A stretch of DNA of 64,000 nt, from assembly GCF_012070565.1 (NCBI RefSeq), contig NZ_JAAQRO010000022.1, positions 248,001 to 312,000 of the forward strand, given 5' to 3'. Source of the DNA: Anaerosporobacter faecicola (GTDB taxonomy: Bacteria > Bacillota > Clostridia > Lachnospirales > Lachnospiraceae). This document shows positions 19,189 through 28,007 of this stretch, in pieces (position 1 is the stretch's first letter; each line of letters begins with the position of its first letter). The position numbers and the translations under genes were made by a program. The notes under the pieces are model-generated. The model ran no database searches, was not told the origin of the DNA, and worked only from the letters and a program-made list of their open reading frames with translations.

Positions 19189-20295
19189 TTACTCATAATT
19201 ATGTTCTACTACCATATTAATAAAATCATCAAACTTAGGATAAAATTCTCTGGCTAACTGAAAAACCTCACTTACTTTTTGATAATCAATTTTGTCCTCA
19301 ATAAACTTATTACAGTAGTTGCAGTTATCACAGTTATTCTTACAAAAGTTATCCTTTTCGACAAAAGGCTTGATAAATCCGTCTAACTTCTTATTATCCA
19401 TATATATCTTAAAATTATTAGTTGGAGAAAAGGAATCCAATAATTCCATCAGATTTCCATCAAATGACTGTCTAAAATAACTTTCCACCGTTTTCACAAT
19501 ATCACCAGTAATAACAGCTTGTCTCCCTTGTATCTTAAAATTATTGATACCAATCTCAGAATAATACTTGATATCCTCTGGTCTAATCCAATTCATTCTC
19601 ATTAGATTTCCCACATCTTCAACTCTCTTCATAATACATCTATGTGAATAATAGGTTGTACTTTTCTTTTCCATACTGGAGTCATGTGAGACCTGATTCT
19701 GATGAAACATTCTATAGATACAATTTTTATTGCATATAACATTTACAATAACTTCTACTCCACTCCCAAAAGCTCCAATGATGTTCCTTAATGTATTAAA
19801 GTCCCTATTAATGGATTCATCCACGACTACTCGATCAACCCCAAGTTTCTTGAAACTGCTTGCTTTATTTGCATTTATTACTTGACACAATGTGGATGCT
19901 TTTATTTCAAATTGATATTTCGATAGATTTACAAGCTCGATTAACGAAGGCATGGCGATGGTTAACTTATTAATTCCGATTTCATAAATTGTATCTAAAA
20001 AATCAGTTAACTCCTTAATTCCTTTCGTAGTAAATTCTCTATTTGATAAGCAAGTTGCATTAAGGGTATAATTGAAATCAATTCCTTTTTGCTTTGAGTC
20101 ATTCACATATTTACTCAATTTATTCATATCAACTTCTGGTAACAGATCCCCTGCTCTACCCGATCCTACTATATTTCCTACGGTAATTTGTCCATAAGTC
20201 TCCATTACCTTATTCTCCGGATATGTATTACTTAACTCACAATATCGTTCTAGAGTTTCTGATTTAAAATCCGCTGGGACATTATAATATCTCAT
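19189..20295 (-). CDS. U32-family Fe-S protein, second of a tandem pair (UbiU/UbiV-like)
   Basis: This 368-residue protein belongs to the peptidase U32 superfamily: ETYGQITVGNIVGSGR, DFNYTLNATCLSN, IKASTLCQV, VDESINRDF, VEVIVNVICNKNC and the FKIQGRQA motif follow the family's TIM-barrel order. Most characterised members are not proteases but oxygen-independent hydroxylases with a [4Fe-4S] cluster (UbiU-UbiV in ubiquinone synthesis, TrhP and RlhA on RNA). Likely cluster Cys are in NVICNKNC and SHRCIMK. A second motif, CKNNCDNCNYC (CX3CX2CX2C), near the C-terminus is extra and suggests another Fe-S cluster. It overlaps the upstream paralogue by 4 bases (ATGA), which indicates a heterodimer as with UbiU/UbiV. 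A role in hydroxylating a carrier-bound residue is inferred. Confidence 0.72.
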   Translation of the reverse strand: MRYYNVPADFKSETLERYCELSNTYPENKVMETYGQITVGNIVGSGRAGDLLPEVDMNKLSKYVNDSKQKGIDFNYTLNATCLSNREFTTKGIKELTDFLDTIYEIGINKLTIAMPSLIELVNLSKYQFEIKASTLCQVINANKASSFKKLGVDRVVVDESINRDFNTLRNIIGAFGSGVEVIVNVICNKNCIYRMFHQNQVSHDSSMEKKSTTYYSHRCIMKRVEDVGNLMRMNWIRPEDIKYYSEIGINNFKIQGRQAVITGDIVKTVESYFRQSFDGNLMELLDSFSPTNNFKIYMDNKKLDGFIKPFVEKDNFCKNNCDNCNYCNKFIEDKIDYQKVSEVFQLAREFYPKFDDFINMVVEHNYE

Positions 20296-21419
20296 ACATC
20301 TTCCTCCAAATATCTATTCACCATCTTTGTATAGGTATCCATTTCTCCAAAAAACCTAAGTGCTTTTTCATTTAATTCTTTCACTTCATTAGAATTCATA
20401 CTCTTTTTTGCATAACTTTCACAGTATCCACACGAGTGACAGATATCCTTACAAAAATCTGGTTTGTCATAAAACATTTTTACAAACCCATCCAATTTTT
20501 TATTATCCACATAAGGTTGAAATGAATTATATGGTGCGAATATCGTTATTAAATCAAATAAATTACCATCAAAATCTTCTGAAAAATAATGTTTCAATGT
20601 TTTGATAATGTCTCCATGTAATATATTTTGTCGTCCCTGTATCTTAAAGTATGAAATCCCTGTATTGACGTAATATATTAAGTCTTCTGGTCTTATCCAA
20701 TTTAACTTAATTGAATTTTTGAAGTCATTTGCTTTTTGCATAGAGCATCGACAAAGATAAAAATCTCTTACCAGTTGTGATGTATTCTGAGGAGTACAAT
20801 GTGCTTCGTGATTATAATGAAACATCTTGTATGTACAATTTTTGTAACACACATTGTTTACTATTACCTCCACCCCACTACCAAAAACCTTGCACACCCT
20901 CCTAAGTGTATCAAAATCTCTTGTAATATCAGGATCTACAACTATCCTGTCGATATTCTTATTCTTATAGAATAAGCTTTTACTTGGAGAAGTAATTTCA
21001 CATATAGCAGAAGCTTTTATCTTAAAACCTAAGTTTGTTGCTTGTACCAATTCTATCAGTTGTGGCGAGGTGAGTGTTAAAGCCTCTACACCGATTCCAT
21101 TCAATGTCCTCAAAAAACGAATAAGCTCCTTGGTACCTTCTTTCGTAAATTCTGCATTCCCCATACAAGCTGGATTTAATGTGTAATTAAACTGCATTCC
21201 TTTTCTTCTTAGATACATTACGTATTTTTCAAGATCTTTTAAGTCTACCTTAGGTAATGTATCTGTCACCCTTCCTGAGTTAACGAGAGGAACAGAAGTT
21301 GCTTGTCCGTAAGTTTCAATCACTTTTGAATCGTTATAGGTTTCATTTAATTCATGGAGCTGATCAATTGTATCCAATTTAAAATCTGCCGGTATACTAA
21401 AATATTTCTTCATAATCAA
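20292..21419 (-). CDS. U32-family Fe-S protein, first of a tandem pair (UbiU/UbiV-like)
   Basis: Paralogue of the gene at 19189, 375 residues, with the same architecture: ETYGQATSVPLVNSGR, FNYTLNPACMGN, IKASAICEI, VDPDITRDFDTL, VEVIVNNVCYKNC, CRCSMQK and YFKIQGRQN. The C-terminal motif CKDICHSCGYC again gives CX3CX2CX2C. It overlaps the preceding condensation-domain gene by 28 bases and the second U32 gene by 4 bases, so all three are translated together. U32 proteins bind Fe-S clusters and do O2-free hydroxylation (UbiU-UbiV, using prephenate as oxygen donor, is the model). Pairing with a free C domain and a carrier protein suggests the substrate is tethered to the carrier at 22818. No direct evidence shows which atom is modified. 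Confidence 0.72.
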   Translation of the reverse strand: MIMKKYFSIPADFKLDTIDQLHELNETYNDSKVIETYGQATSVPLVNSGRVTDTLPKVDLKDLEKYVMYLRRKGMQFNYTLNPACMGNAEFTKEGTKELIRFLRTLNGIGVEALTLTSPQLIELVQATNLGFKIKASAICEITSPSKSLFYKNKNIDRIVVDPDITRDFDTLRRVCKVFGSGVEVIVNNVCYKNCTYKMFHYNHEAHCTPQNTSQLVRDFYLCRCSMQKANDFKNSIKLNWIRPEDLIYYVNTGISYFKIQGRQNILHGDIIKTLKHYFSEDFDGNLFDLITIFAPYNSFQPYVDNKKLDGFVKMFYDKPDFCKDICHSCGYCESYAKKSMNSNEVKELNEKALRFFGEMDTYTKMVNRYLEEDV

Positions 21420-22821
21420 CCTCTTCCAATCCTTCTAAATAATTTATTGTATCTTTCATCTCACTCAATACATCTTCACTTTCATTAAAATTCGTTAATT
21501 CAATATCCTCCACTTTACAAGCATGCCCCTTATCTAAAATAAATGCATTTATAATTGTAATAACACACTCACATATCTTCTTTATCCCTAATAAATCATA
21601 TTTTTCATTATTATAGCTAAACACAAAATCTATCCCATCCATAGTTCTTATATCTAATGCAATATCAAAGTTTGTTGAATAAGAAGAAGAGGCAAACGCG
21701 ATACTCATCTTTTGCGTATCTTTGATCTTTGTAACTTCAAGTGGGTAATTTTGAACAACTACAATTGAATCAAAAAGTTGTCCCTCTATCCCCAACATAC
21801 TATATTGCTTTAGGTCAACTAAAGATGTACCTTGATATTCTTCAAATGCTATTATTGTTTGCTTAACCTCTCTAAGAATGTCTCTTATCTTACGATTCTT
21901 CTGTATCGTCAACCGTAATGGAAGAGTATTTACAAACAATCCTACGATATTGTCTACCAAGGGGATGTCTGTGCTTCTACCTGACAGTGTTACTCCAAAT
22001 ATTGTATCCTCATATCCACTGTATTTTTGTAACGCGATCCCCCACGCTGCGTATATAAGGGCGGCTAATGTAGTCTGTTCCTGTTGAATAAAGTCTTTCA
22101 TCGTTTCTTCCATGCTTCTATCTAGATGATACATATATTTACTTGGCATACCTCTACTCTTATACGACTCTTCCCTTCCCAAATAACATGTTGGCTTATA
22201 ATTCTTTAGGTAATTTTCCCAGAATACTTTCTGCTTTTGCTTATCTTGATTTTGATACCATCTTACCAATTCTTTATATTTTGTCTTATTCGATATCTTT
22301 GGCTCTCTACCATTCAGATACTCCTCGTATGCATATAATAACTCTTTAAATATTATTCCATTACTCCAACCATCGTATATGATATGATGTGCACTGACTA
22401 TCATGTAATACTCATCATCTGATACCTTACAAAATATAATCCGATATGGGTTTTGATCAATATTAATACGTTCGCTCTGATCAGAGTGCAACAAATCGTC
22501 CAAACACTTTTGTTTCTCATTCATGGATAATGTTGAGTAATCATATTCCCTAAAAGGAATCTGGTATTCTTTTAATATAATTTGTACTGGTAATTTAAGT
22601 CCAATCCAACAAAATACGGTTCTTAGCATCTCATTATTCTTGGCAACATACTCCCATGCTCTCTTTAAAAACGCAATTTTAATTACCCCTTTTAAACGAT
22701 AACAGTGTTGATCAATGTTAACTCCCTCTCCTGATTCGCTTAGGTAATGGAATAACATTCCCATCTGCATAGGCGTCAGCCCCATTATATCTTCTACGTT
22801 CTCTTTACAGAACTTACTCAC
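21397..22821 (-). CDS. Free-standing NRPS condensation domain
   Basis: This 474-residue single condensation domain has an N-terminal GLTPMQMGMLFHYL (C1 motif), RTVFCW, the active-site HHIIYDGWS near residue 140, and later VTLSGR and VGLFVNTLPLR motifs. It would form an amide bond between two carrier-bound partners. It is encoded between a carrier protein (4-base overlap upstream) and the U32 pair (28-base overlap downstream). The two A-PCP proteins in this cluster with half C domains would need such a trans-acting C domain. A stray C-terminal tail (NESEDVLSEMKDTINYLEG) is not part of the domain. Confidence 0.9.
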   Translation of the reverse strand: MSKFCKENVEDIMGLTPMQMGMLFHYLSESGEGVNIDQHCYRLKGVIKIAFLKRAWEYVAKNNEMLRTVFCWIGLKLPVQIILKEYQIPFREYDYSTLSMNEKQKCLDDLLHSDQSERINIDQNPYRIIFCKVSDDEYYMIVSAHHIIYDGWSNGIIFKELLYAYEEYLNGREPKISNKTKYKELVRWYQNQDKQKQKVFWENYLKNYKPTCYLGREESYKSRGMPSKYMYHLDRSMEETMKDFIQQEQTTLAALIYAAWGIALQKYSGYEDTIFGVTLSGRSTDIPLVDNIVGLFVNTLPLRLTIQKNRKIRDILREVKQTIIAFEEYQGTSLVDLKQYSMLGIEGQLFDSIVVVQNYPLEVTKIKDTQKMSIAFASSSYSTNFDIALDIRTMDGIDFVFSYNNEKYDLLGIKKICECVITIINAFILDKGHACKVEDIELTNFNESEDVLSEMKDTINYLEGLEEVDYEEIF

Positions 22822-23087
22822 TCATCAACTACCTCCATCTGACTATCCATAATTGTACCGATACAATCAATGATATAATTGATTGTTGTATCCTGATTAA
22901 TTAAAATGACTTCTTCTCCAAAAGTGATGTCAAATTCTAGTTCAAGTTTAACGAGCATCTTGATAAAGGAGATAGAGTCCATATTCAATTCGCCTAACTG
23001 CTTATCAAATAAATCCTCATTATATTGAACCCCTTTAATTTCTTCAATCACAGACTTCGTATAATTTTTAATTTGTTTTCTCTCCAT
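22818..23087 (-). CDS. Stand-alone acyl/peptidyl carrier protein
   Basis: An 89-residue four-helix carrier protein with LGELNMDSISFIKMLVKLE; Ser in MDSIS is the phosphopantetheine site. It overlaps the free condensation-domain gene by 4 bases, so they are translationally coupled and probably work together. The acyl group it carries is unknown. Confidence 0.88.
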   Translation of the reverse strand: MERKQIKNYTKSVIEEIKGVQYNEDLFDKQLGELNMDSISFIKMLVKLELEFDITFGEEVILINQDTTINYIIDCIGTIMDSQMEVVDE

Positions 23088-23108
23088 TAGCTTTTCCTTT
23101 CAACATGA

Positions 23109-25529
23109 TTAATTAATTTCTACAAAATCATTATCCCATTCATAAATTGCATAATATCGTTTCTCATACAAAACTACTGCTTCATTATGATAATATGGAT
23201 GAAATCCATTAAACATAAATGGAATAATAACATTCCTTGTTAAGAAATTGCGCGTTAATAATTTTTCATTATTTGTATGGATGAACAGAATACTTCTTTC
23301 ATTATTTCTAGGGTGCGGTATCGTTTGCAAAACGCAATACTCTCCAAAATATCGAATACCTTTATATTCAAAATATTCATTATATGTCTTAATTGGTATC
23401 TTCAAACAAGTTCCGTAGAATAGCTCCTTTTCAATGATGCTCTGATTTACATTAATGAATATGTTATTGATCTTTTGACTCACATCTAAATCAAAGTTAT
23501 CAATTATATGAATTGGATAATGTACATCGAATTTACCTACAACACCATTTGTTAATGGAGAAGCAAATTTTTCTGCTGTTTCATATACTATTTTTGAATA
23601 ATTTTCAGGTATATAAATAGTAAGAGGTGCCATATATACATCTAAGATTCCGATCCCCTTTCTATAGTCAATAGATTTCGTCCATTCACTAACGACTAAG
23701 TAACTATCTTGCGTACACAAAAAAATCACTTGGTCTTTCTCATATTCTTCAAATAAAAACACCTGTTGATTGATCACAATTGTAAAGCTCTTCCTATTAA
23801 TGAACGGTGGTAACTCCACCTTAAATCCATCCGTATCATCTACTTCGAGCTCAATCCTCTCATTCGAAACAATTCGCCCATGAATACTCAACTGTGTTTT
23901 ATCATAAGAAATCCCATATAGCGTTAACCAAAACGACTTTAAATATCGATTCATACTAGACTTAAAATATACTTCAAGTGGATATTGGTCTTTTCCTTTA
24001 TTACGAAAATAATCTGCAATTGGATATAGTTTAAAATCTGATAAAGAAGCACTAATGATATTTTCACATCTAACTTCTTGATAATTTTCTGATTTTAAAC
24101 CAGCCTTAACAGCTCCGATATTGTCTAAATAGTTATAATCATAATTTGATACTACATTGACTATAGGTAGATTTGATACATTCATTAATTTGTCGTAGAT
24201 CGGTGATCCGGATATCAAAAATGCTGCTGCTGATAAATCCGGATAATGCTCCAACAAAAACCACAAATCAAAACTTGAATGACTTTGACCGATTAGATAA
24301 ACCCGATTTTTATCAATGTTATAATTGTCATACAAGTAATCCAACACCTCAAAATATCTGGCTTCACTCATATATCCTCCACCTAAAATACCGCCGCAAT
24401 AAAAATCAGCGAGAATGTATTCATCACAATCGATTACACTCTCGCTAAAAAAATATTCTTCTTTATCTACTAAATAAAGCACTAAAGGATAGGATAACGT
24501 ATCATCATAGCCCTCCGGCTCTTTTACTATTACTTCTTGTATGGAATGATCTGTGTCAGAAACAAAGTATTTTCTATTCGTATGTACTGGTATATCGTGT
24601 AGAATATGCGATAACAACATAACTAGCTCAAATCGTCTTTCCTTTGGTATATACATCTTAGTAAGCTTTTTACGAATTCCTTTTATCGTAATCGCTTTCT
24701 TCGTATCCCATTCCTTTTCACAATGATCTGCTCGCTCATATAAATCAGTTAATTGCCTTTCTGGTAAATTCACGGCCAAGCTGATAAACGGATTCTCCCT
24801 ATTTATACGGAGTCCTACATGAAATATCTTATCTTTATATCGTCCCAAATTTACCTTATATCTTGTTAATCCTCTTAATTGAACTTCCTTTATCGCCGGG
24901 ATTCCATATGTAATGTACTCAGCTTGTGTAATTTGCTCAAATGGACACAACAGCATGTATTCTAACATTCCATTTTCTGAATTATATTGCGATATGATCT
25001 CTATCTTTTTTTCTGATAGTATATTACCTAGTAGTGGGAATATCTCACCATTTAATGCTTTGGTATAATCATATAATTGAATATATCCTTGTGCTAACGT
25101 GTTATCTTTTTGATTGATATATTCAATTATGACTTCATTCTTACCTCTCTTAAGCATTAACTCAATGAATTTTCGTTGTTGAAATTCTAATCCTACACAA
25201 ACTGGTTTTCTATTAACCCATAGTTTGAATATACCAGAAAATCCAATATCCATCACAACTCTTTCCATTTGATTACACTCAACTGTTACTCCAAAACATA
25301 TACACTGATCGGGATCAAAATCAGTTAAATCACTATAGAGAAGTTTAATTTTGTTATGGATTACTGTACTTTTTAAGTTGTTTTGGATGTTATGAATAGA
25401 TTCCCTTATTGTTTTATTTAATTGAAGACAAAATATATCAAAGCTTTCCTTACTCGCCTTGTTCAGAATAGAAAATGTATTAACTAATATTGTATTACCC
25501 GTATAAACATAATTTACTATATTATCCAT
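23109..25529 (-). CDS. Large protein with alpha/beta-hydrolase (esterase-like) domain
   Basis: This 806-residue protein has an N-terminal region of beta-rich character (1-320). A hydrolase region follows (about 330-510), with LVLYLVDKEEYFF, NIDKNRVYLIGQSHSSFDLWFLLEHYPDLSAA and a later PIVNVVSNYDYNY. The elbow GQSHSS fits the PHB-depolymerase / prolyl-oligopeptidase esterase style, with Ser in GQSHS as candidate nucleophile. The C-terminal 300 residues are beta-rich and unrecognised. There is no signal peptide, so it acts in the cytoplasm. It sits between the carrier protein and the DUF362-ferredoxin. It may release or hydrolyse an ester-linked intermediate; I cannot name the reaction. The ATG is preceded by GGAGAGCGGGT. 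Confidence 0.55.
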   Translation of the reverse strand: MDNIVNYVYTGNTILVNTFSILNKASKESFDIFCLQLNKTIRESIHNIQNNLKSTVIHNKIKLLYSDLTDFDPDQCICFGVTVECNQMERVVMDIGFSGIFKLWVNRKPVCVGLEFQQRKFIELMLKRGKNEVIIEYINQKDNTLAQGYIQLYDYTKALNGEIFPLLGNILSEKKIEIISQYNSENGMLEYMLLCPFEQITQAEYITYGIPAIKEVQLRGLTRYKVNLGRYKDKIFHVGLRINRENPFISLAVNLPERQLTDLYERADHCEKEWDTKKAITIKGIRKKLTKMYIPKERRFELVMLLSHILHDIPVHTNRKYFVSDTDHSIQEVIVKEPEGYDDTLSYPLVLYLVDKEEYFFSESVIDCDEYILADFYCGGILGGGYMSEARYFEVLDYLYDNYNIDKNRVYLIGQSHSSFDLWFLLEHYPDLSAAAFLISGSPIYDKLMNVSNLPIVNVVSNYDYNYLDNIGAVKAGLKSENYQEVRCENIISASLSDFKLYPIADYFRNKGKDQYPLEVYFKSSMNRYLKSFWLTLYGISYDKTQLSIHGRIVSNERIELEVDDTDGFKVELPPFINRKSFTIVINQQVFLFEEYEKDQVIFLCTQDSYLVVSEWTKSIDYRKGIGILDVYMAPLTIYIPENYSKIVYETAEKFASPLTNGVVGKFDVHYPIHIIDNFDLDVSQKINNIFINVNQSIIEKELFYGTCLKIPIKTYNEYFEYKGIRYFGEYCVLQTIPHPRNNERSILFIHTNNEKLLTRNFLTRNVIIPFMFNGFHPYYHNEAVVLYEKRYYAIYEWDNDFVEIN

Positions 25530-25565
25530 ACCCGCTCTCCATTCCTAATTCAAATTCTATATATG

Positions 25566-26564
25566 CTACTTTTTCTTAATACTAAGTCGTATCGCTCCAA
25601 CTGGACATAATTCCATACAACAAATGCATAAATTACACTTATTTCTATTATTCTTTGGTTTTTTATCTATTATCTCTATTGCACCAAAAGGACAAACCTC
25701 CGCACATTTCCCACATCGAATACATACATCATAATCAATCGTAAATAATCGGCGTAGAACAGAAATATAGGTTTTCCGATCTCCACTTTCATAAATCGGC
25801 AATCGGTATAATTCATCATTCCTATCAACTTCTTTCGGGCAATATAAAGAAAACTCTTGTGGTGTTTTTAATATACTAAGTTCTCTTTTCATCGCTTGTT
25901 GTAAAGTCTTTAGCTGTCTAATATCAAATCCGGTCATGTTCGTACAGTAGTAATCTACTAGTACTCCATCTGTCCCAAGTACAAGTTTCCCCAGATATTT
26001 TGGATTCCCAAATGAAGGCCCCATACCTTCCATCGCCACGATTGCATCCATAATAACAATATCCGGTTTTTTAATCGAATATATAGAACAGAGTACATTA
26101 GCAAAATCAGTCTCATCTAAAAACTTATGTGTTTCTTTTCTTTGCTCCTTTTTTATACAACCAAACATATTCTTAATTGCGCCTGTATAGTTTGTTAACA
26201 TGTGTGTCTTAAACTTAGGTATCTCAATTAGAACATCACACATAGCAATGAGCGAAGAGTATTTATACGTTATCCCAGCAACCTCAATATCCGTATACCC
26301 ATACTCTCTCAAATTATAAAAAGGAAGATTATATTGCTCTAGTACAGGTAAAATTCCCGTCTCCTTGAGCGTGTTTATACTATCCATATCCTCACAGAGC
26401 ATTACCTCACAGTCTAAAGAGATTAGTATATCTACAATAAGAGAAACTACAGCAGGGTGTGTTGTTGCTGCTTGTTCTGGTTTTAGCGGACCTAAGAGAT
26501 TTAGTTTCACCGCAACCTTTCTCCCTTTATCAGTAGGTAAGTTATTCTTTATGTAGTTATACAC
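25566..26564 (-). CDS. DUF362 protein with two ferredoxin-type 4Fe-4S motifs
   Basis: Residues 1-230 are a DUF362 domain (VAVKLNLLGP, EDMDSINTLKETG, DVLIEIPKFKTHMLTNYTGAIKNMFG). The C-terminus has two ferredoxin motifs, CIRCGKCAEVCP and CNLCICCMELCP. Such proteins probably handle electrons or build metal-centre proteins. In a cluster rich in Fe-S enzymes it could donate electrons to the radical SAM or U32 proteins. The only standard start is GTG at 26564, with no ribosome site. The same frame continues upstream for 21 more codons that read like the missing DUF362 N-terminus (DSKIEVINKQNYDSLY) back to an ATA at 26628-26630, 9 bases after GAAGGGAG. So the real start may be a rare ATA codon, or an ATG may have been lost. 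Confidence 0.82.
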   Translation of the reverse strand: MYNYIKNNLPTDKGRKVAVKLNLLGPLKPEQAATTHPAVVSLIVDILISLDCEVMLCEDMDSINTLKETGILPVLEQYNLPFYNLREYGYTDIEVAGITYKYSSLIAMCDVLIEIPKFKTHMLTNYTGAIKNMFGCIKKEQRKETHKFLDETDFANVLCSIYSIKKPDIVIMDAIVAMEGMGPSFGNPKYLGKLVLGTDGVLVDYYCTNMTGFDIRQLKTLQQAMKRELSILKTPQEFSLYCPKEVDRNDELYRLPIYESGDRKTYISVLRRLFTIDYDVCIRCGKCAEVCPFGAIEIIDKKPKNNRNKCNLCICCMELCPVGAIRLSIKKK

Positions 26565-26670
26565 TTGGTTATAACTATTATATAGGCTATCATAATTCTG
26601 TTTATTAATTACTTCTATCTTACTATCTATTCTAACTTACTCCCTTCTTAAAGCACTTTTTACTCGTCAG

Positions 26671-26712
26671 AAAAAAGAATTGTGGTAAAACCTAATTCTA
26701 GGTCCTACCACA
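26671..26712 (-). terminator. Intrinsic terminator after the small peptide gene
   Basis: Minus-strand hairpin GTGGTA-GG-ACCTA-GAAT-TAGGT-TT-TACCAC followed by AATTC and TTTTTT (26671-26676). Strong stem, 18 bases after the small ORF stop. It separates the short peptide gene from the DUF362 gene, inside the operon. Confidence 0.75.
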
Positions 26713-26729
26713 TCTTCTTTTCACATCAT

Positions 26730-26786
26730 TTACGATACTGCCTTAATTACTGATGCTCCTAAAAGTTTAACTTTAATCTTTTTCAT
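26730..26786 (-). CDS. 18-residue peptide gene (MKKIKVKLLGASVIKAVS)
   Basis: This tiny frame has a near-perfect ribosome site: AAGGGGGTGA 5 bases before ATG 26786, only one base off the ideal AAGGAGGTGA. The product MKKIKVKLLGASVIKAVS is basic and amphipathic, with four Lys and no acidic residue. It lies 48 bases after the BtrH-like gene stop and is followed by its own intrinsic terminator, so it has gene-like signals at both ends. I recognise no homologue. It could be a ribosomal peptide precursor acted on by the adjacent BtrH-like or radical SAM enzymes, a signal peptide, or a regulatory leader. The strong signals make it unlikely to be chance, but expression is unproven. Confidence 0.55.
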   Translation of the reverse strand: MKKIKVKLLGASVIKAVS

Positions 26787-26834
26787 GTCTTCACCCCCTT
26801 TCCTTATCACCAAAAGTACAATTGTATGTAAGTA

Positions 26835-27956
26835 TTACATACCTCCTCTTAGAATATTTTCATACGTCACTAATTTATATTGGCCATAGGTTTGTAATTC
26901 TTTATATAAAATATAGTCAAGCTCTACATTCTCATTTTTCTCTTCCCAGTAGTTTATAAGAAGCATAACTGCAAGTCCTTCATGATCTTCATAGATTGAA
27001 CGTGTATCATCGACCTTATCCACTTCTAAGTACTCTAAGAGCTGTTGCTCTAACCGTTCCTTTAAACTATCTTTTGCTAATAGCAATTGAATAATTTCAT
27101 TCTTAACACGTTTTTCCACTTCTAGATATCTGCTAATCTCCTCAAACTTATCCTCAATTTTATCTCTTGGAATCGTTTCGTATTTTAATTGGCTTTTAAT
27201 CAAAGAAAACCATACTTTTTTGATATTATTAGCAACCTCGTCTAAAATGTTCAGACACACCTTCATATACGGTTCTACCATATAGTTATTCTCTACTAGC
27301 AAAACATCTTTTTTAATAAAGGAGTAGATTAATTGAACTCGATCAAACAGAAGTGATGAATGGTAGTCATACAACTCCTTCTCTTTTACTATCTTTCTTA
27401 CCTTTTCTATTTCATCGTAGTAATTACACTTTAACTTTTGGATGACTTGATTCTTATAATCCGATAATGGTTTGAAATCAGGTTGCACGATTACTCTGTA
27501 TACACTCTTCTTTGCCTTTTCATATTGTTCAACATCAAACGTAAAATCTGTTACATTATAATAAACATCATTCACTAGATATCCATCATGACTTTTACCA
27601 TATATTAGAAAACAATGTTCCCCTTCCTCCTCGATCTTCTGTGTATAAGGATAATCCTGTAAATTCATTATAATAAAGTAAATCTGATCCTTATCAAAAG
27701 TTAGCTCACTATCACAAGGTATCGGTTCACACTGAATACCGTAATATTTAGTTGCCATAATACTAATATTCGTATTAAATTCTATAATCTCGTCTATATA
27801 CCTACGTTCTTCTTTTGTACACGTAATTGAATTTTCAATAAATAGCTTCCAATATTCATTGTAAAAAAAATAGCACAAAGTCATAATTTGCTGTTCAAAG
27901 CAATTGTATATACTCTTATCTTTACTTCCTGTATAAATCACATTTTTCAAATCCAT
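26835..27956 (-). CDS. BtrH-like (papain-fold) protein
   Basis: This protein of about 373 residues is related to the proteins at 12058, 41683 and 53016. Its N-terminal part has SIYNCFEQQIMTLCYFF with the candidate nucleophile Cys, then EEEGEHCFLIYGKSHDGYLVNDVYYN, where the His and the Asp of NDVYYN could complete a papain-like triad. The C-terminal part (200-373) is helical. Butirosin BtrH, the family's reference protein, transfers an acyl chain from a carrier protein. The start is ATG 27956 with GAGGGTGA 6 bases upstream. The TTG two codons before is a poorer choice. The next gene downstream is the 18-residue peptide, and the upstream one is a GNAT. Confidence 0.6.
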   Translation of the reverse strand: MDLKNVIYTGSKDKSIYNCFEQQIMTLCYFFYNEYWKLFIENSITCTKEERRYIDEIIEFNTNISIMATKYYGIQCEPIPCDSELTFDKDQIYFIIMNLQDYPYTQKIEEEGEHCFLIYGKSHDGYLVNDVYYNVTDFTFDVEQYEKAKKSVYRVIVQPDFKPLSDYKNQVIQKLKCNYYDEIEKVRKIVKEKELYDYHSSLLFDRVQLIYSFIKKDVLLVENNYMVEPYMKVCLNILDEVANNIKKVWFSLIKSQLKYETIPRDKIEDKFEEISRYLEVEKRVKNEIIQLLLAKDSLKERLEQQLLEYLEVDKVDDTRSIYEDHEGLAVMLLINYWEEKNENVELDYILYKELQTYGQYKLVTYENILRGGM

Positions 27957-28007
27957 ATCCAATCACCCTCTTACCTCACCTGAATACTGATTGTATCCTA
28001 CTCTTTG

